33,327 bases of DNA from Cellulomonas sp. (GTDB lineage Bacteria; Actinomycetota; Actinomycetes; Actinomycetales; Cellulomonadaceae). The notes beneath the pieces were generated by a model that saw only the letters and a program-made list of their open reading frames with translations, was not told the origin of the DNA and did no database searches. The DNA lies in the NCBI GenBank assembly GCA_017882855.1, contig JADGOR010000014.1, positions 1 to 33,327 of the forward strand, given 5' to 3'. A program made the translations under genes and the position numbers. Each line of letters opens with the position of its first letter. Within the stretch, counting starts at the first letter, position 1. Below, piece by piece: positions 8,357 to 16,087 of the stretch.

Positions 8357-10255
8357 TCAGGCGCCCAGCGGCGTCAGCGCGGTGTACTCGTCGATCGACC
8401 CGTCCCGCAGGCAGACCTCGATGATCTGACGCCCCAGCGGGTCCAGCTCGTCGGTCAGGTACTGGCGCAGCTCGCTCTTGAAGAAATCGGTGAGGATCTT
8501 GGCCCCGACGTCGTACGCCTCAACGCCCACCTGGGACTGCTTGTCGGGTCGCAGGAAGGTCGGCCGGATCAGCTGGCCGTCGATCTTGATCTCCTTGAGC
8601 GTGTACCCGAACAGCGGGCACCGGGACGGGACCAGCTGCTCCGGACGGATCCGCCCGCTGCCCCGCCGGGCGAGGTACTCCCGGGTGAGCCGTTGGGCCG
8701 CGAAGTCGACCTTGTACGCCCCGACGTGCTGGTTGGGCGTGAGCACGTAGCGGGTGCGCGGGTTGTCCACGATCTGGCGCAACAGGAGGTTGGCGCCCCC
8801 CACCTTGGTGCCCGTCGAGAACGGCCAGAAGGAGCCGACGCCCTCGGACACCATGCCGCCGTGCTCCAGCGCGCTCTCGGCCGACGCGTTCTCGCCGATC
8901 GACGGGTTCTTGTCCCCGCGCGGGGCGATCAGCCGCCAGATCCAGGCCAGTGCCGGCGGCACGATGTGCATCATGCCCATGATCCCGTAGCTCGGGTTCT
9001 CCCGGGTGCAGGCCGGCATGCGGACCCCGAAAGTGCGGACGTCCACCTCTTCCGGCTCGTTGACCACGTTGGCCACCAGGCGCCGCGGCACCACGATCCG
9101 GGGGTTGGAGCAGGGCTTGCCGTTCTTGTCGAGCGTGTGCTCCCAGGGCAGGCAGGTGGCGTCCGGGATGCCCTGGATGTTGAAGAAGACCAACGGCTCC
9201 TCGGGGTGGATGAACACCCTCTCCAGGTGCATGTCGTCGCCGTACGAGGTGAGGTTGTCCACCCGCACGAACCAGCCGTCCTCGGCGTCGGCCACCACGA
9301 GCTTGCCACTGCCGTTCTGGATCACCCGGTGGCACAGGGTCATGTCGTCGGTCACCGGGGCCAGGGCGCTGGTCTCGGACAGGGTGATGAAGTACGGCTC
9401 GTCCGTGACCACGTTGGTGCCGAGCAGGATGCGGCCGTCCTCCTGGCGCCGGATCTCCTGGCACATCTCGGACTTGCCGCCGCCCGAGGCGCCCTCGTGC
9501 ATGAGGACCGTCTCGTTCTCGTACGGGGTGGTCACCCGGACCGCCGAGGCGTGCGCGGTCAGCCAGCCCTCCTGCTGGCCTATGTCCAGCAGCACCGAGA
9601 ACACGCCCTTCTTGGCGCTCGGACCCGGATACAAGTTGTAGGCGAAGAACTCGTGCAGGGCGGTGGTGCGCTGGTGCACGACGGCCTGCCGGCCGCCGAA
9701 GTAGGTGTGCCGGAACGGCGGCGCCACGTACATGATCGATCGCGGCGTGTACGGCCCGATGTCCTCGAACGTGCACCAGCCCTGCAGGTCCATCAGGGTC
9801 AGCGTGAAGAACGCGGCGTTGACCGGGACGATCGCCAGCGACGGGTCACCATAGGTGAGCCCGCCGGCCTTGAACGGCAGGACCACCAGCTCCTGGCCCG
9901 ACAGCCACTCCAGCGTCTGCGCGCGCAGGTCGTCGAACCCCTCGCCGTACACGTCGCGGAACCGCGGCTTGTCGGTGGGCAGGTCGTCGGCGATCCGCAT
10001 GCAGTCGGGGTCCCGACGGCGCATGTAGTCCTCGGGATAGTTCACCGCGATGCCGTTCTTGCACCGCACGACGTCCGCCTCAGGCACCGGGGTGCCGTTG
10101 ACGTCGTACTCGACGATGAAGCGTGGACCGCCGTCGGGACCGAGAGCCAGCTGGTAGAGCTCCGCACGGGTGGCCGGGATGACGATGTTCGCGCAGGCAT
10201 CGAGAGCGGCTCGGACGTCGGCGGGCAACGTCACGCTGTCCAAGGGATGGGACAC
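8357..10255 (-). CDS. DUF4914 family P-loop protein
   Basis: A 632-aa protein that I recognise as the DUF4914 family, known from firmicutes and scattered other bacteria and of unknown function. Length and collinearity match full-length family members. The most striking motif is HEGASGGGKSEM (residues 253-264), a P-loop placed like the kinase loop of PEP carboxykinases, followed by VTDEPYF and VTDDM segments that may supply acidic metal ligands. Other conserved blocks are NYPEDYMRRRDPDCM (72-86), APPFRHTYFGG (178-188) and YPGPSAKKGVFSVLLDIG (209-226). A PEP-carboxykinase-like phosphotransferase or nucleotide-dependent enzyme is plausible but not shown. GTG 10255 is set by AAGGAG six nt upstream. 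The gene is divergent from the phosphoribosyltransferase-hydrolase fusion. It shows no membrane helix or signal peptide. Confidence 0.88.
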   Translation of the reverse strand: MSHPLDSVTLPADVRAALDACANIVIPATRAELYQLALGPDGGPRFIVEYDVNGTPVPEADVVRCKNGIAVNYPEDYMRRRDPDCMRIADDLPTDKPRFRDVYGEGFDDLRAQTLEWLSGQELVVLPFKAGGLTYGDPSLAIVPVNAAFFTLTLMDLQGWCTFEDIGPYTPRSIMYVAPPFRHTYFGGRQAVVHQRTTALHEFFAYNLYPGPSAKKGVFSVLLDIGQQEGWLTAHASAVRVTTPYENETVLMHEGASGGGKSEMCQEIRRQEDGRILLGTNVVTDEPYFITLSETSALAPVTDDMTLCHRVIQNGSGKLVVADAEDGWFVRVDNLTSYGDDMHLERVFIHPEEPLVFFNIQGIPDATCLPWEHTLDKNGKPCSNPRIVVPRRLVANVVNEPEEVDVRTFGVRMPACTRENPSYGIMGMMHIVPPALAWIWRLIAPRGDKNPSIGENASAESALEHGGMVSEGVGSFWPFSTGTKVGGANLLLRQIVDNPRTRYVLTPNQHVGAYKVDFAAQRLTREYLARRGSGRIRPEQLVPSRCPLFGYTLKEIKIDGQLIRPTFLRPDKQSQVGVEAYDVGAKILTDFFKSELRQYLTDELDPLGRQIIEVCLRDGSIDEYTALTPLGA

Positions 10256-10550
10256 GGCTTCTCCTTCGTCGAGAAACGAGGCGCATCGGCACACGTCTCC
10301 AGACGTTGAACCGGCATCCGGTCGGAGGCGCGAGTGACGGAGCCTTTGCCCGGAGGTTACGACCCAATGGTGCCCGGGACGTGGGACCAAAGGGCGGGTG
10401 CGTCCAGCAGGTGAACCGCTGGAAGGCGGTTCGGAGGCGTCTGACCCGACGGCGCGCTCCGGGCGGCGTGCTACCGGTGGCCGACAGCCCTGACCAGGAG
10501 CATCGTGGGTCCCCCCCGGCCACCCAGCCGGGTCGAAGGAGATGGGGCCG
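10256..10550. promoter_or_regulatory. Divergent promoter region with a weak GGGAC-type box
   Basis: This 295-nt region separates the DUF4914 gene and the fusion gene and must hold both promoters. It contains GGGACCAAAGGGCG at 10383-10396, whose left half matches the GGGAC half-site of DosR/DevR boxes but whose right half is poor. The idea is prompted by the fusion gene's relation to Rv0571c, a DosR-regulon member. No convincing sigma-70 boxes were found, and no coding region is seen. Confidence 0.3.
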
Positions 10551-11927
10551 GTGCAGTTCACCGATCGGATCGACGCCGGGCGACGCCTGGCGGAGAGTCT
10601 GCGCGACCTGCACGGTTCGGACGCCGTCGTGCTCGGACTGCCGCGTGGCGGCGTGGTCGTCGCCCGCGAGGTGGCACGCGCCCTTGACGCCCCGCTCGAC
10701 GTGATCGTGGTCCGCAAGCTCGGTGTCCCGTCCCGGCCGGAGCTCGGGATGGGCGCGATCGGCGAGGGCGGCGTCCGGATCATCAACGAGCAGGTGATGC
10801 GCTTCGAGGGCATCACCGAGGCCGACCTGATGGCCGTGGAGGAGCGCGAGCGCGACGAGCTGGAGCGGCGCGCCGACCGATTCCGCAGCGGGCGAGAGCG
10901 CATCCCGGTCGCGGGGCGAACCGTGATCGTGGTCGACGACGGGATCGCCACCGGATCGACCGCTCGCGCCGCGTGCCAGGTCGCTCGCGCGCAAGGCGCC
11001 GCGCGCGTCGTCCTCGCCGTGCCCGTCGCGCCACCGGACACCGTCGCCCACTTGCGCGAGGACGTCGACGAGCTCGTCTGCCTGGACACTCCGGACGACT
11101 TCTTCGCCGTCGGCCAGTGGTACCGGGACTTCCGCCAGACGACGGACGACGAGGTCGTGGCCTGCCTGGACGACGCCGCGGCGGCGCACGCCCGCGACCA
11201 GGCGGCGAGCGCACCCGGCCATCACGGCCTGGCCGGGTGCGATGACGAGGTGCTCGTCGAGTGCGCGGGCGTACGGCTGCCCGGTCACCTGACGGTGGCC
11301 CGGGGCGCGATCGGCGTCGTCGTCTTCGCACACGGGAGCGACAGCAGCCGGCACAGCCCGCGTAACCAGCTCGTCGCGCGGGTGCTGAACGAAGCCGGGC
11401 TCGGCACCTTGCTGTTCGACCTGCTCACGACCGAGGAGGGCGGCCACCGCGAGAACGTCTTCGACATCGAGCTGCTCGCCGGACGCCTGACCGGGGCGAC
11501 CGCGTGGCTACGGGAACAGCCGGAGGCGTTCGGCGCGCGGATCGGCTACTTCGGCGCGAGCACCGGAGCGGCCGCGGCACTGTGCGCGGCCGCCGATCCT
11601 GACGCGGGCGTCACCGCGATCGTCTCCCGCGGCGGCCGGCCGGACCTGGCGGGGCCGCGACTGAGCGCCGTGACCGCGCCGACCCTGATGATCGTCGGCA
11701 GCGACGACCACTACGTGCTCGACCTGAACCGGGCCGCGCAAGCGCAGCTGCAGTGCGCGAACAGCCTGGCCATCGTGCAGGGCGCGACCCACTTGTTCGA
11801 GGAGCCGGGCACCCTCCACCAGGCGGCCGAGCTCGCGTGCGAGTGGTTCGTCGACCACCTCACCCGCGGCGCGACGCCGGAGCCCTATCCCTTCACGGAT
11901 CCGGACCTCAACCCGCCGATGAAGTAG
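10551..11927 (+). CDS. Phosphoribosyltransferase-alpha/beta hydrolase fusion (Rv0571c type)
   Basis: A 458-aa two-domain protein. The first half (about 1-215) is a type I phosphoribosyltransferase-like domain with the PRPP loop VDDGIATGST (about 128-137). The second (about 235-438) is a dienelactone-hydrolase-like alpha/beta hydrolase with nucleophile elbow GASTG (Ser 337), SDD (Asp near 385) and GATH (His 414). The architecture is that of Mycobacterium tuberculosis Rv0571c, a member of the DosR dormancy regulon; the biochemical role is not established. GTG 10551 is preferred because AAGGAG (10536-10541) lies nine nt before it; ATG 10542 touches the same ribosome site. The last 14 codons run, antisense, over a decayed ABC-permease gene, so the native C-terminus may have been altered by a rearrangement. 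Confidence 0.88.
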   Translation: MQFTDRIDAGRRLAESLRDLHGSDAVVLGLPRGGVVVAREVARALDAPLDVIVVRKLGVPSRPELGMGAIGEGGVRIINEQVMRFEGITEADLMAVEERERDELERRADRFRSGRERIPVAGRTVIVVDDGIATGSTARAACQVARAQGAARVVLAVPVAPPDTVAHLREDVDELVCLDTPDDFFAVGQWYRDFRQTTDDEVVACLDDAAAAHARDQAASAPGHHGLAGCDDEVLVECAGVRLPGHLTVARGAIGVVVFAHGSDSSRHSPRNQLVARVLNEAGLGTLLFDLLTTEEGGHRENVFDIELLAGRLTGATAWLREQPEAFGARIGYFGASTGAAAALCAAADPDAGVTAIVSRGGRPDLAGPRLSAVTAPTLMIVGSDDHYVLDLNRAAQAQLQCANSLAIVQGATHLFEEPGTLHQAAELACEWFVDHLTRGATPEPYPFTDPDLNPPMK

Positions 11928-12064
11928 CGGCCGAGCACGATGCGCGGCACCAGCGTCGGCGCCGAGGCGAGCAGTGCGCCCGCCATCGACGAACCGTAGT
12001 TCTGCAGCAACGCGCCGTTGGCGAAATTGCCGAGCGCGATCGGCAGCACGATCGAGCGGTAGGT
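11885..12064 (-). pseudogene. C-terminal remnant of a sugar ABC transporter permease (MalG-like)
   Basis: The minus strand encodes about 59 residues and a stop that read as the end of a carbohydrate ABC permease of the MalG type. A helix segment has LPIALGNFAN, followed by NYGSSMAGALLASAP and the family-typical terminus YFIGGLRSGSVKG. Upstream of residue TYRSIV the reading becomes low-complexity with no transporter similarity, so the rest (more than 200 residues, including the EAA loop) is gone. The fragment overlaps the last 43 nt of the phosphoribosyltransferase-hydrolase gene antisense. It is a scar of a lost sugar-transport operon. Confidence 0.7.
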
Positions 12065-12173
12065 GCGCAGCAGGCCCGGGCCGCATCGGCGGCGGTGCGC
12101 GGCACCCGCACCAGTGCCCCACCCAGCGCCGCGGCCTACCCTGGGCCAACGGCTTCCCGGAGGGCGGGACCAG

Positions 12174-12665
12174 ATGCGCGGCACGATACCCAGGCGGCGG
12201 ACCGTGACGGGCGGCGTCCTCGCACTGGCCTTGGGCGCGCTCCTCCTGGCCGGATGCGGGAATTCGAGCACCGTCACCGGGTCGACGACGCCGCGGCCAG
12301 TCCCGCCGACGACGTCCGCCGCGCCAAGCACGCCCGCGAGCTCCACTCCCACACCTGGAGGCACCATGCCGTCCACGCCGGTCGGCCAGCCGTCGATCGA
12401 TCCGAGCCTCATCGGTATGGTCACGGAAGCCGTCGCAGACCTGGCCGGCCGGCTCGGAGTCGGGCCGGACGCGATCTCCGTCCTCTCCGCCGAGCTCGTC
12501 ACCTGGTCCGATGCCAGTGCGGGCTGCGCCGAGAAGGGCCGGCTCTACCCGCAGGTCGTCACGGATGGCTCGAAGATCGTCCTCGCCCGCGGCAGCACTC
12601 GGTACGAGTACCACACCGGCGGGGCCATCATCGTCCCGTTCCTGTGCACCACGCCGTCGAGCTGA
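12174..12665 (+). CDS. Secreted lipoprotein, function unknown
   Basis: A 163-aa protein with an arginine-rich N-terminus, a hydrophobic stretch and the lipobox LLLAGC; Cys 28 would be lipidated and anchored to the outer face of the membrane. A Ser/Thr/Pro-rich spacer (about 30-70) precedes a compact C-terminal domain with two cysteines (in AGCAEKG and PFLC) that could form a disulfide. ATG 12174 has GGAGGG at 12159-12164, nine nt upstream. A possible -10 (TACCCT) lies near 12136. The domain is of a sort seen beside protease-related genes, and the gene is convergent with a subtilase. I do not recognise the family with confidence. Confidence 0.8.
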   Translation: MRGTIPRRRTVTGGVLALALGALLLAGCGNSSTVTGSTTPRPVPPTTSAAPSTPASSTPTPGGTMPSTPVGQPSIDPSLIGMVTEAVADLAGRLGVGPDAISVLSAELVTWSDASAGCAEKGRLYPQVVTDGSKIVLARGSTRYEYHTGGAIIVPFLCTTPSS

Positions 12666-12726
12666 GCGCGACGCGCAGTCGGAGAGCCTGGAACCAACCT
12701 CGACCCGACGCGGGCCTCGGTCGCCG

Positions 12727-12765
12727 TCGGAGGGTTACCGTCGCCTCACGATCGCAACCCTCCGA
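12727..12765 (+). terminator. Hairpin downstream of the lipoprotein gene
   Basis: TCGGAGGGTT (12727-12736) pairs perfectly with AACCCTCCGA (12756-12765) across a 19-nt loop, 61 nt after the lipoprotein stop. The loop is long and no U-tract follows, so this is a moderate-confidence terminator. Confidence 0.45.
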
Positions 12766-12860
12766 TCGGGGGCCCGCCCACGGGCGCGAGGCACTCCGGC
12801 AAGCCCCGAACGCGACGTGGCCGACGGCGCCCCCTGCGCGATCGGCCACCTGCCGAGCAC

Positions 12861-12890
12861 GGTTGGCGGCGGCTCACGCCGCCGCCAACC
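12861..12890 (-). terminator. Terminator hairpin after the subtilase gene
   Basis: GGTTGGCGGCGGC (12861-12873) pairs with GCCGCCGCCAACC (12878-12890) in a perfect 13-bp stem with a TCAC tetraloop, starting 6 nt past the subtilase stop. It is a very stable rho-independent-type structure and could also stop transcripts from the convergent lipoprotein gene. Confidence 0.8.
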
Positions 12891-12896
12891 GGCGCC

Positions 12897-15800
12897 TCAC
12901 CTGTTGTCAACCTCCAGCAGGGTCAGACCCATCAGCCCGCTGTCACCGGTGTGCGAGATGGCGCCGAGGTTCCACGCCGCCGCCGCGCCGGTCCAGCTGG
13001 CCGTGACGGTGCCCGTGGTCCCGAGCGTGGCCGACGTCGGCGCGCTGGTGATCGCGAGGTTGCCCCCACCGGCGGCCGCCGGGATCAGCCACGAGTACAG
13101 GCTGAACGCCGCACTCCCGGTCGAGCCCGCCTGCCACCCGTGCACGTACAGCGTCCAGGTGCCGTTGGCCGGCGAGGTCACGTCGATCTTCTCGTTCGTG
13201 CCACCGTTCGTGCTGCTGGCGACCTGGTTGCCGCTCGGGTCGTACAGGTACAGATCGAGATCGACGGCCGGATCCGCGACCGCATCGGGCGGCATCGCCA
13301 CCCGCAGCAGAGCCGCGTCAGCGACCGTGATCGGGATGGCGGTGGAGAAACCGTCCGTCGGGTCGAAGGTCTGGTCCGGGTCCTGGACCACTGTTCCCGG
13401 TGTCACGGTCGCGGGCACCAGACCGTGCGCGCCCGCCGTGTACGAACCGGTGTACCCGAACTTGACCGGGATCGAGACGGATCCGTCAACACCGGTGCCC
13501 TTGGCCGTGAGCGGCGCCGTGAACAGCGACGCCTTGACGGCGATCGGGCTGTAGACGTCGTAGCCCGGTGCCTTCCAGGTCAGCGAGCCGAACCGCCAGT
13601 CACCGATCGTCGCGCTCACGTTGGTGATGGTCACCGAGAACGTCGCGCTCTCACCTGGCTTGAGCACGAGCACCTGGGGCGAGACCGTCACCGTGAAGCC
13701 CGGCGGGGCCTTGACCTGGGCCTTGAAGACCGTCGGTCCCGACGGACCCCGCGGGGCCTTCGTGGCGACGCTAGTCACGGTGCGCTTCACGGTGACCGTG
13801 CCGGGAACCGACTTGACCCCGATCGAGGGGTAGTTGAGGTTCTCGGCCTGGGTCGGGACTCCGGCCGACGCGAGCGAGGCGCAGGTGGCAGCCGGGTTCG
13901 CGAAGACGCTGTTGTCCGCGTCGCACAAGAACCCCAGGTAGTCGTTGAACCCCGCGTCATAGACCAGGCCCGGGTTGAACGGCGTCCCCGCGTCCTTCTG
14001 GCCGGACAGGTCGATGTGACCGGAGCCGATCGAGAACGGGTTGGCCGGCGTCTTCCGGTCGTTGTCGACGACCTGCTGGAACGCGGTCGTCATCAGCGCG
14101 GACTTGGCCGTCGCCGCACTCCAGTCGGGGTGCGCCTGGCGGATCAGGGCGTACGCCCCGGCCACCACCGGGCTGGACATCGACGTGCCGGCGATCGCCT
14201 GGAACAGCTGGCCGGCCGCGTTGCCGGTGCCGGGGTCGGGCGTCGGCGAGGCGCCGGCGAGGACCTGGACCCCCGGCGCGATGACGTCCGGCTTGATGAT
14301 GTCCTCGGACACCGGGTCCGGGCCGCGCGAAGAGAAGATCGCGACCGACGGTGCGGACTTCCAGGTGCTGATCTGCCCGGTGATGAGCTGCGCCGTCGGG
14401 CGCCGGGAGCTCGCGATGTACGCCTTGATGGCGAGACCCGGAGTGGCGTCGACCTGCACCGACGCCACCATGTCGTTGTCGGTGAACAGATTGTCGACGT
14501 TGTCTGTGTTGTACAGGATCATCCCCGCGCCACCGGCCTGGGCGACCGCCAGGCTCTTCTCGGCGCGACCGATCGCGCCGCGTTGGCAGAGCACGATCTT
14601 CCCCGTCACCACAGCCGGGTTGAGTGCACCAGGAATGCACAGCTCGCTGCCGGCGGCCACCGAGTCCACCAGCGGCAGGACGCCGGTGCCCTTGGTCACC
14701 GAGGCGCCGGTGTAGGTGCGACCGTTGCCGAGCCGGATCGTGCCCTGGAAGAACCGGGGCTGAGTGCTGGCGGCGACGGTGGTGACCCACGGCACCGAGG
14801 CCGGGCCACCGATCGTGGATGCATCCGGACCGGAGTTGCCGGCCGAGCTGGCCACCAGAACGCCCGCGTCCGCTGCGTACAGGAATGCGAGGTCATCGGC
14901 GCTGGTCAGCGACGGGCCGCCACCGATCGAGTAGTTGATGACGTCGACGCCGTCGGTCACTGCCTGGTCGATCGCCGCGGCGAGGTCCGAGGTGTAGCCA
15001 CCCTGGTTGCCGAGCGCCTTGTAGGCGATGATCTGGGCGCGCGGGGCGATGCCCGAGACCCTGCCCAGCGACGTGCCGAAGATCGACGCCTTGACGTTCG
15101 CGTCGCCCGCGGCCGTCGAAGCAGTGTGCGTACCGTGGCCCTCGTCGTCACGAGCGGAGTCGTACTCGTCCGGGGCCTGGCCACTCACCGCGCGGTACGT
15201 GGCGAGCATCTCGCGGGCACCGATCAGCTTGTTGTTGCAGGTGAACGGCGCGTCGAGCGGGTTCTTCGCGGTATTGCCGAAGTTGCACGACGGATTGGCG
15301 GCCGTGTTCTCGAGGGTGACGGCGGGCGCGGGGAACGTCCCGTCGTCGGCGAAGCTCGGGTGCTCCGGCCAGACACCGGTGTCGATGACGCCGACGACGA
15401 CGCCCGCACCCGTGTAGCCCTTCGCCCAGACGCCATCCCGGCCGGTCAGGCCGAGGAAGGTGGGCTCGGCGTTGTCCGCGGTCCCGGCGCCCGGTCCCGG
15501 CGGGCCCGCCGGAGCGTTCGCAGTGGTCGTGGCGGTCGCATAACGCATTACGTCGGGCAGGACCGCTGCCACGCCCTTCTGCGCGGCCAGCTTGTCGGCC
15601 TGCGCCCCGGTCAGCTCGGTGGCGAATCCGTTGAGCGCAACCGTGTAGCTGTACGTGACGTCCGAGGCCTTCTTGCCGACGGACTTCAGCGCATCGGCCT
15701 GGTCCTTCTCGAGCGTCGCGGCGGTGGTCTTCGCTGCGCTGCTCGTCACGCCGTCCTTGCCGTACTTCACCGATAGCGGGTCCGCCGCCATCACGACGAC

Positions 15801-15953
15801 GTACCGGCCGGCCGCATGGTTGACCACCTTGCCGGGACTTGCGTCGGTCGATCCCGGGGGTGCAGGCACCGGTCCCGGCGCCGCTTGCGTCGGCAGGACC
15901 GACGCGGAGAAAAGTGCGGCAGCCGCCGCGAGCACGATCAATCGTCGTCGCAT
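12897..15953 (-). CDS. Secreted subtilisin-like serine protease (S8, with I9, PA, Fn3-like and PPC-like domains)
   Basis: A 1018-aa exported protease. It has a signal peptide of about 24 residues (MRRR, hydrophobic core, TQA-A) and an I9 propeptide (about 48-138). The S8 catalytic domain has Asp191 (DTGVWPEHPSF), His273 (EGHGTHTAS), Asn373 (AGNSGP) and Ser591 (GTSMSSPVVAG). A protease-associated (PA) insert sits at about 420-530. It is followed by a Fn3-like domain (about 705-815), a pre-peptidase-C-like beta domain (about 815-955) and a last beta-rich segment without a transmembrane anchor. The order matches cucumisin-type subtilases. The long insert between Asp and His carries a Cys pair. 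ATG 15953 has AGGGGAG upstream; the open frame continues far upstream only because it lacks stops there. It acts outside the cell on proteins; the target is unknown. Confidence 0.95.
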   Translation of the reverse strand: MRRRLIVLAAAAALFSASVLPTQAAPGPVPAPPGSTDASPGKVVNHAAGRYVVVMAADPLSVKYGKDGVTSSAAKTTAATLEKDQADALKSVGKKASDVTYSYTVALNGFATELTGAQADKLAAQKGVAAVLPDVMRYATATTTANAPAGPPGPGAGTADNAEPTFLGLTGRDGVWAKGYTGAGVVVGVIDTGVWPEHPSFADDGTFPAPAVTLENTAANPSCNFGNTAKNPLDAPFTCNNKLIGAREMLATYRAVSGQAPDEYDSARDDEGHGTHTASTAAGDANVKASIFGTSLGRVSGIAPRAQIIAYKALGNQGGYTSDLAAAIDQAVTDGVDVINYSIGGGPSLTSADDLAFLYAADAGVLVASSAGNSGPDASTIGGPASVPWVTTVAASTQPRFFQGTIRLGNGRTYTGASVTKGTGVLPLVDSVAAGSELCIPGALNPAVVTGKIVLCQRGAIGRAEKSLAVAQAGGAGMILYNTDNVDNLFTDNDMVASVQVDATPGLAIKAYIASSRRPTAQLITGQISTWKSAPSVAIFSSRGPDPVSEDIIKPDVIAPGVQVLAGASPTPDPGTGNAAGQLFQAIAGTSMSSPVVAGAYALIRQAHPDWSAATAKSALMTTAFQQVVDNDRKTPANPFSIGSGHIDLSGQKDAGTPFNPGLVYDAGFNDYLGFLCDADNSVFANPAATCASLASAGVPTQAENLNYPSIGVKSVPGTVTVKRTVTSVATKAPRGPSGPTVFKAQVKAPPGFTVTVSPQVLVLKPGESATFSVTITNVSATIGDWRFGSLTWKAPGYDVYSPIAVKASLFTAPLTAKGTGVDGSVSIPVKFGYTGSYTAGAHGLVPATVTPGTVVQDPDQTFDPTDGFSTAIPITVADAALLRVAMPPDAVADPAVDLDLYLYDPSGNQVASSTNGGTNEKIDVTSPANGTWTLYVHGWQAGSTGSAAFSLYSWLIPAAAGGGNLAITSAPTSATLGTTGTVTASWTGAAAAWNLGAISHTGDSGLMGLTLLEVDNR

Positions 15954-15995
15954 TTCGTGTCTCCCCTCACGAGGCCCAGCCGCTGCCGGACCCGG

Positions 15996-16014
15996 TTCCC
16001 CCGAACTGGGGGGA
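15996..16014 (-). terminator. Short GC hairpin between the oxidoreductase operon and the subtilase
   Basis: TTCCCCC (15996-16002) pairs with GGGGGGA (16008-16014) with one G-U pair and a GAACT loop. It lies 74 nt beyond the stop of the last oxidoreductase gene and 43 nt before the subtilase start. It could terminate the operon or act in the subtilase leader. Confidence 0.35.
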
Positions 16015-16087
16015 TGAATGGGGGGATCGTTCCACGCATCCGAGCGACGTGCGCGCGGAAGGTACCAATCGGTAACGAAGTGCTGCC

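Noticed and set aside
8357-10255. True PEP carboxykinase
   Set aside because: The P-loop is similar in place, but the overall sequence is DUF4914 and no PEP-binding motif is recognised.
8693-10309. 538-codon open frame opposite DUF4914
   Set aside because: Same antisense artefact; the DUF4914 frame has clear family conservation.
12951-15776. 941-codon open frame on the plus strand opposite the subtilase
   Set aside because: Arg/Gly/Asp-rich low-complexity translation caused by GC-biased codon use of the real gene; no fold or motif.
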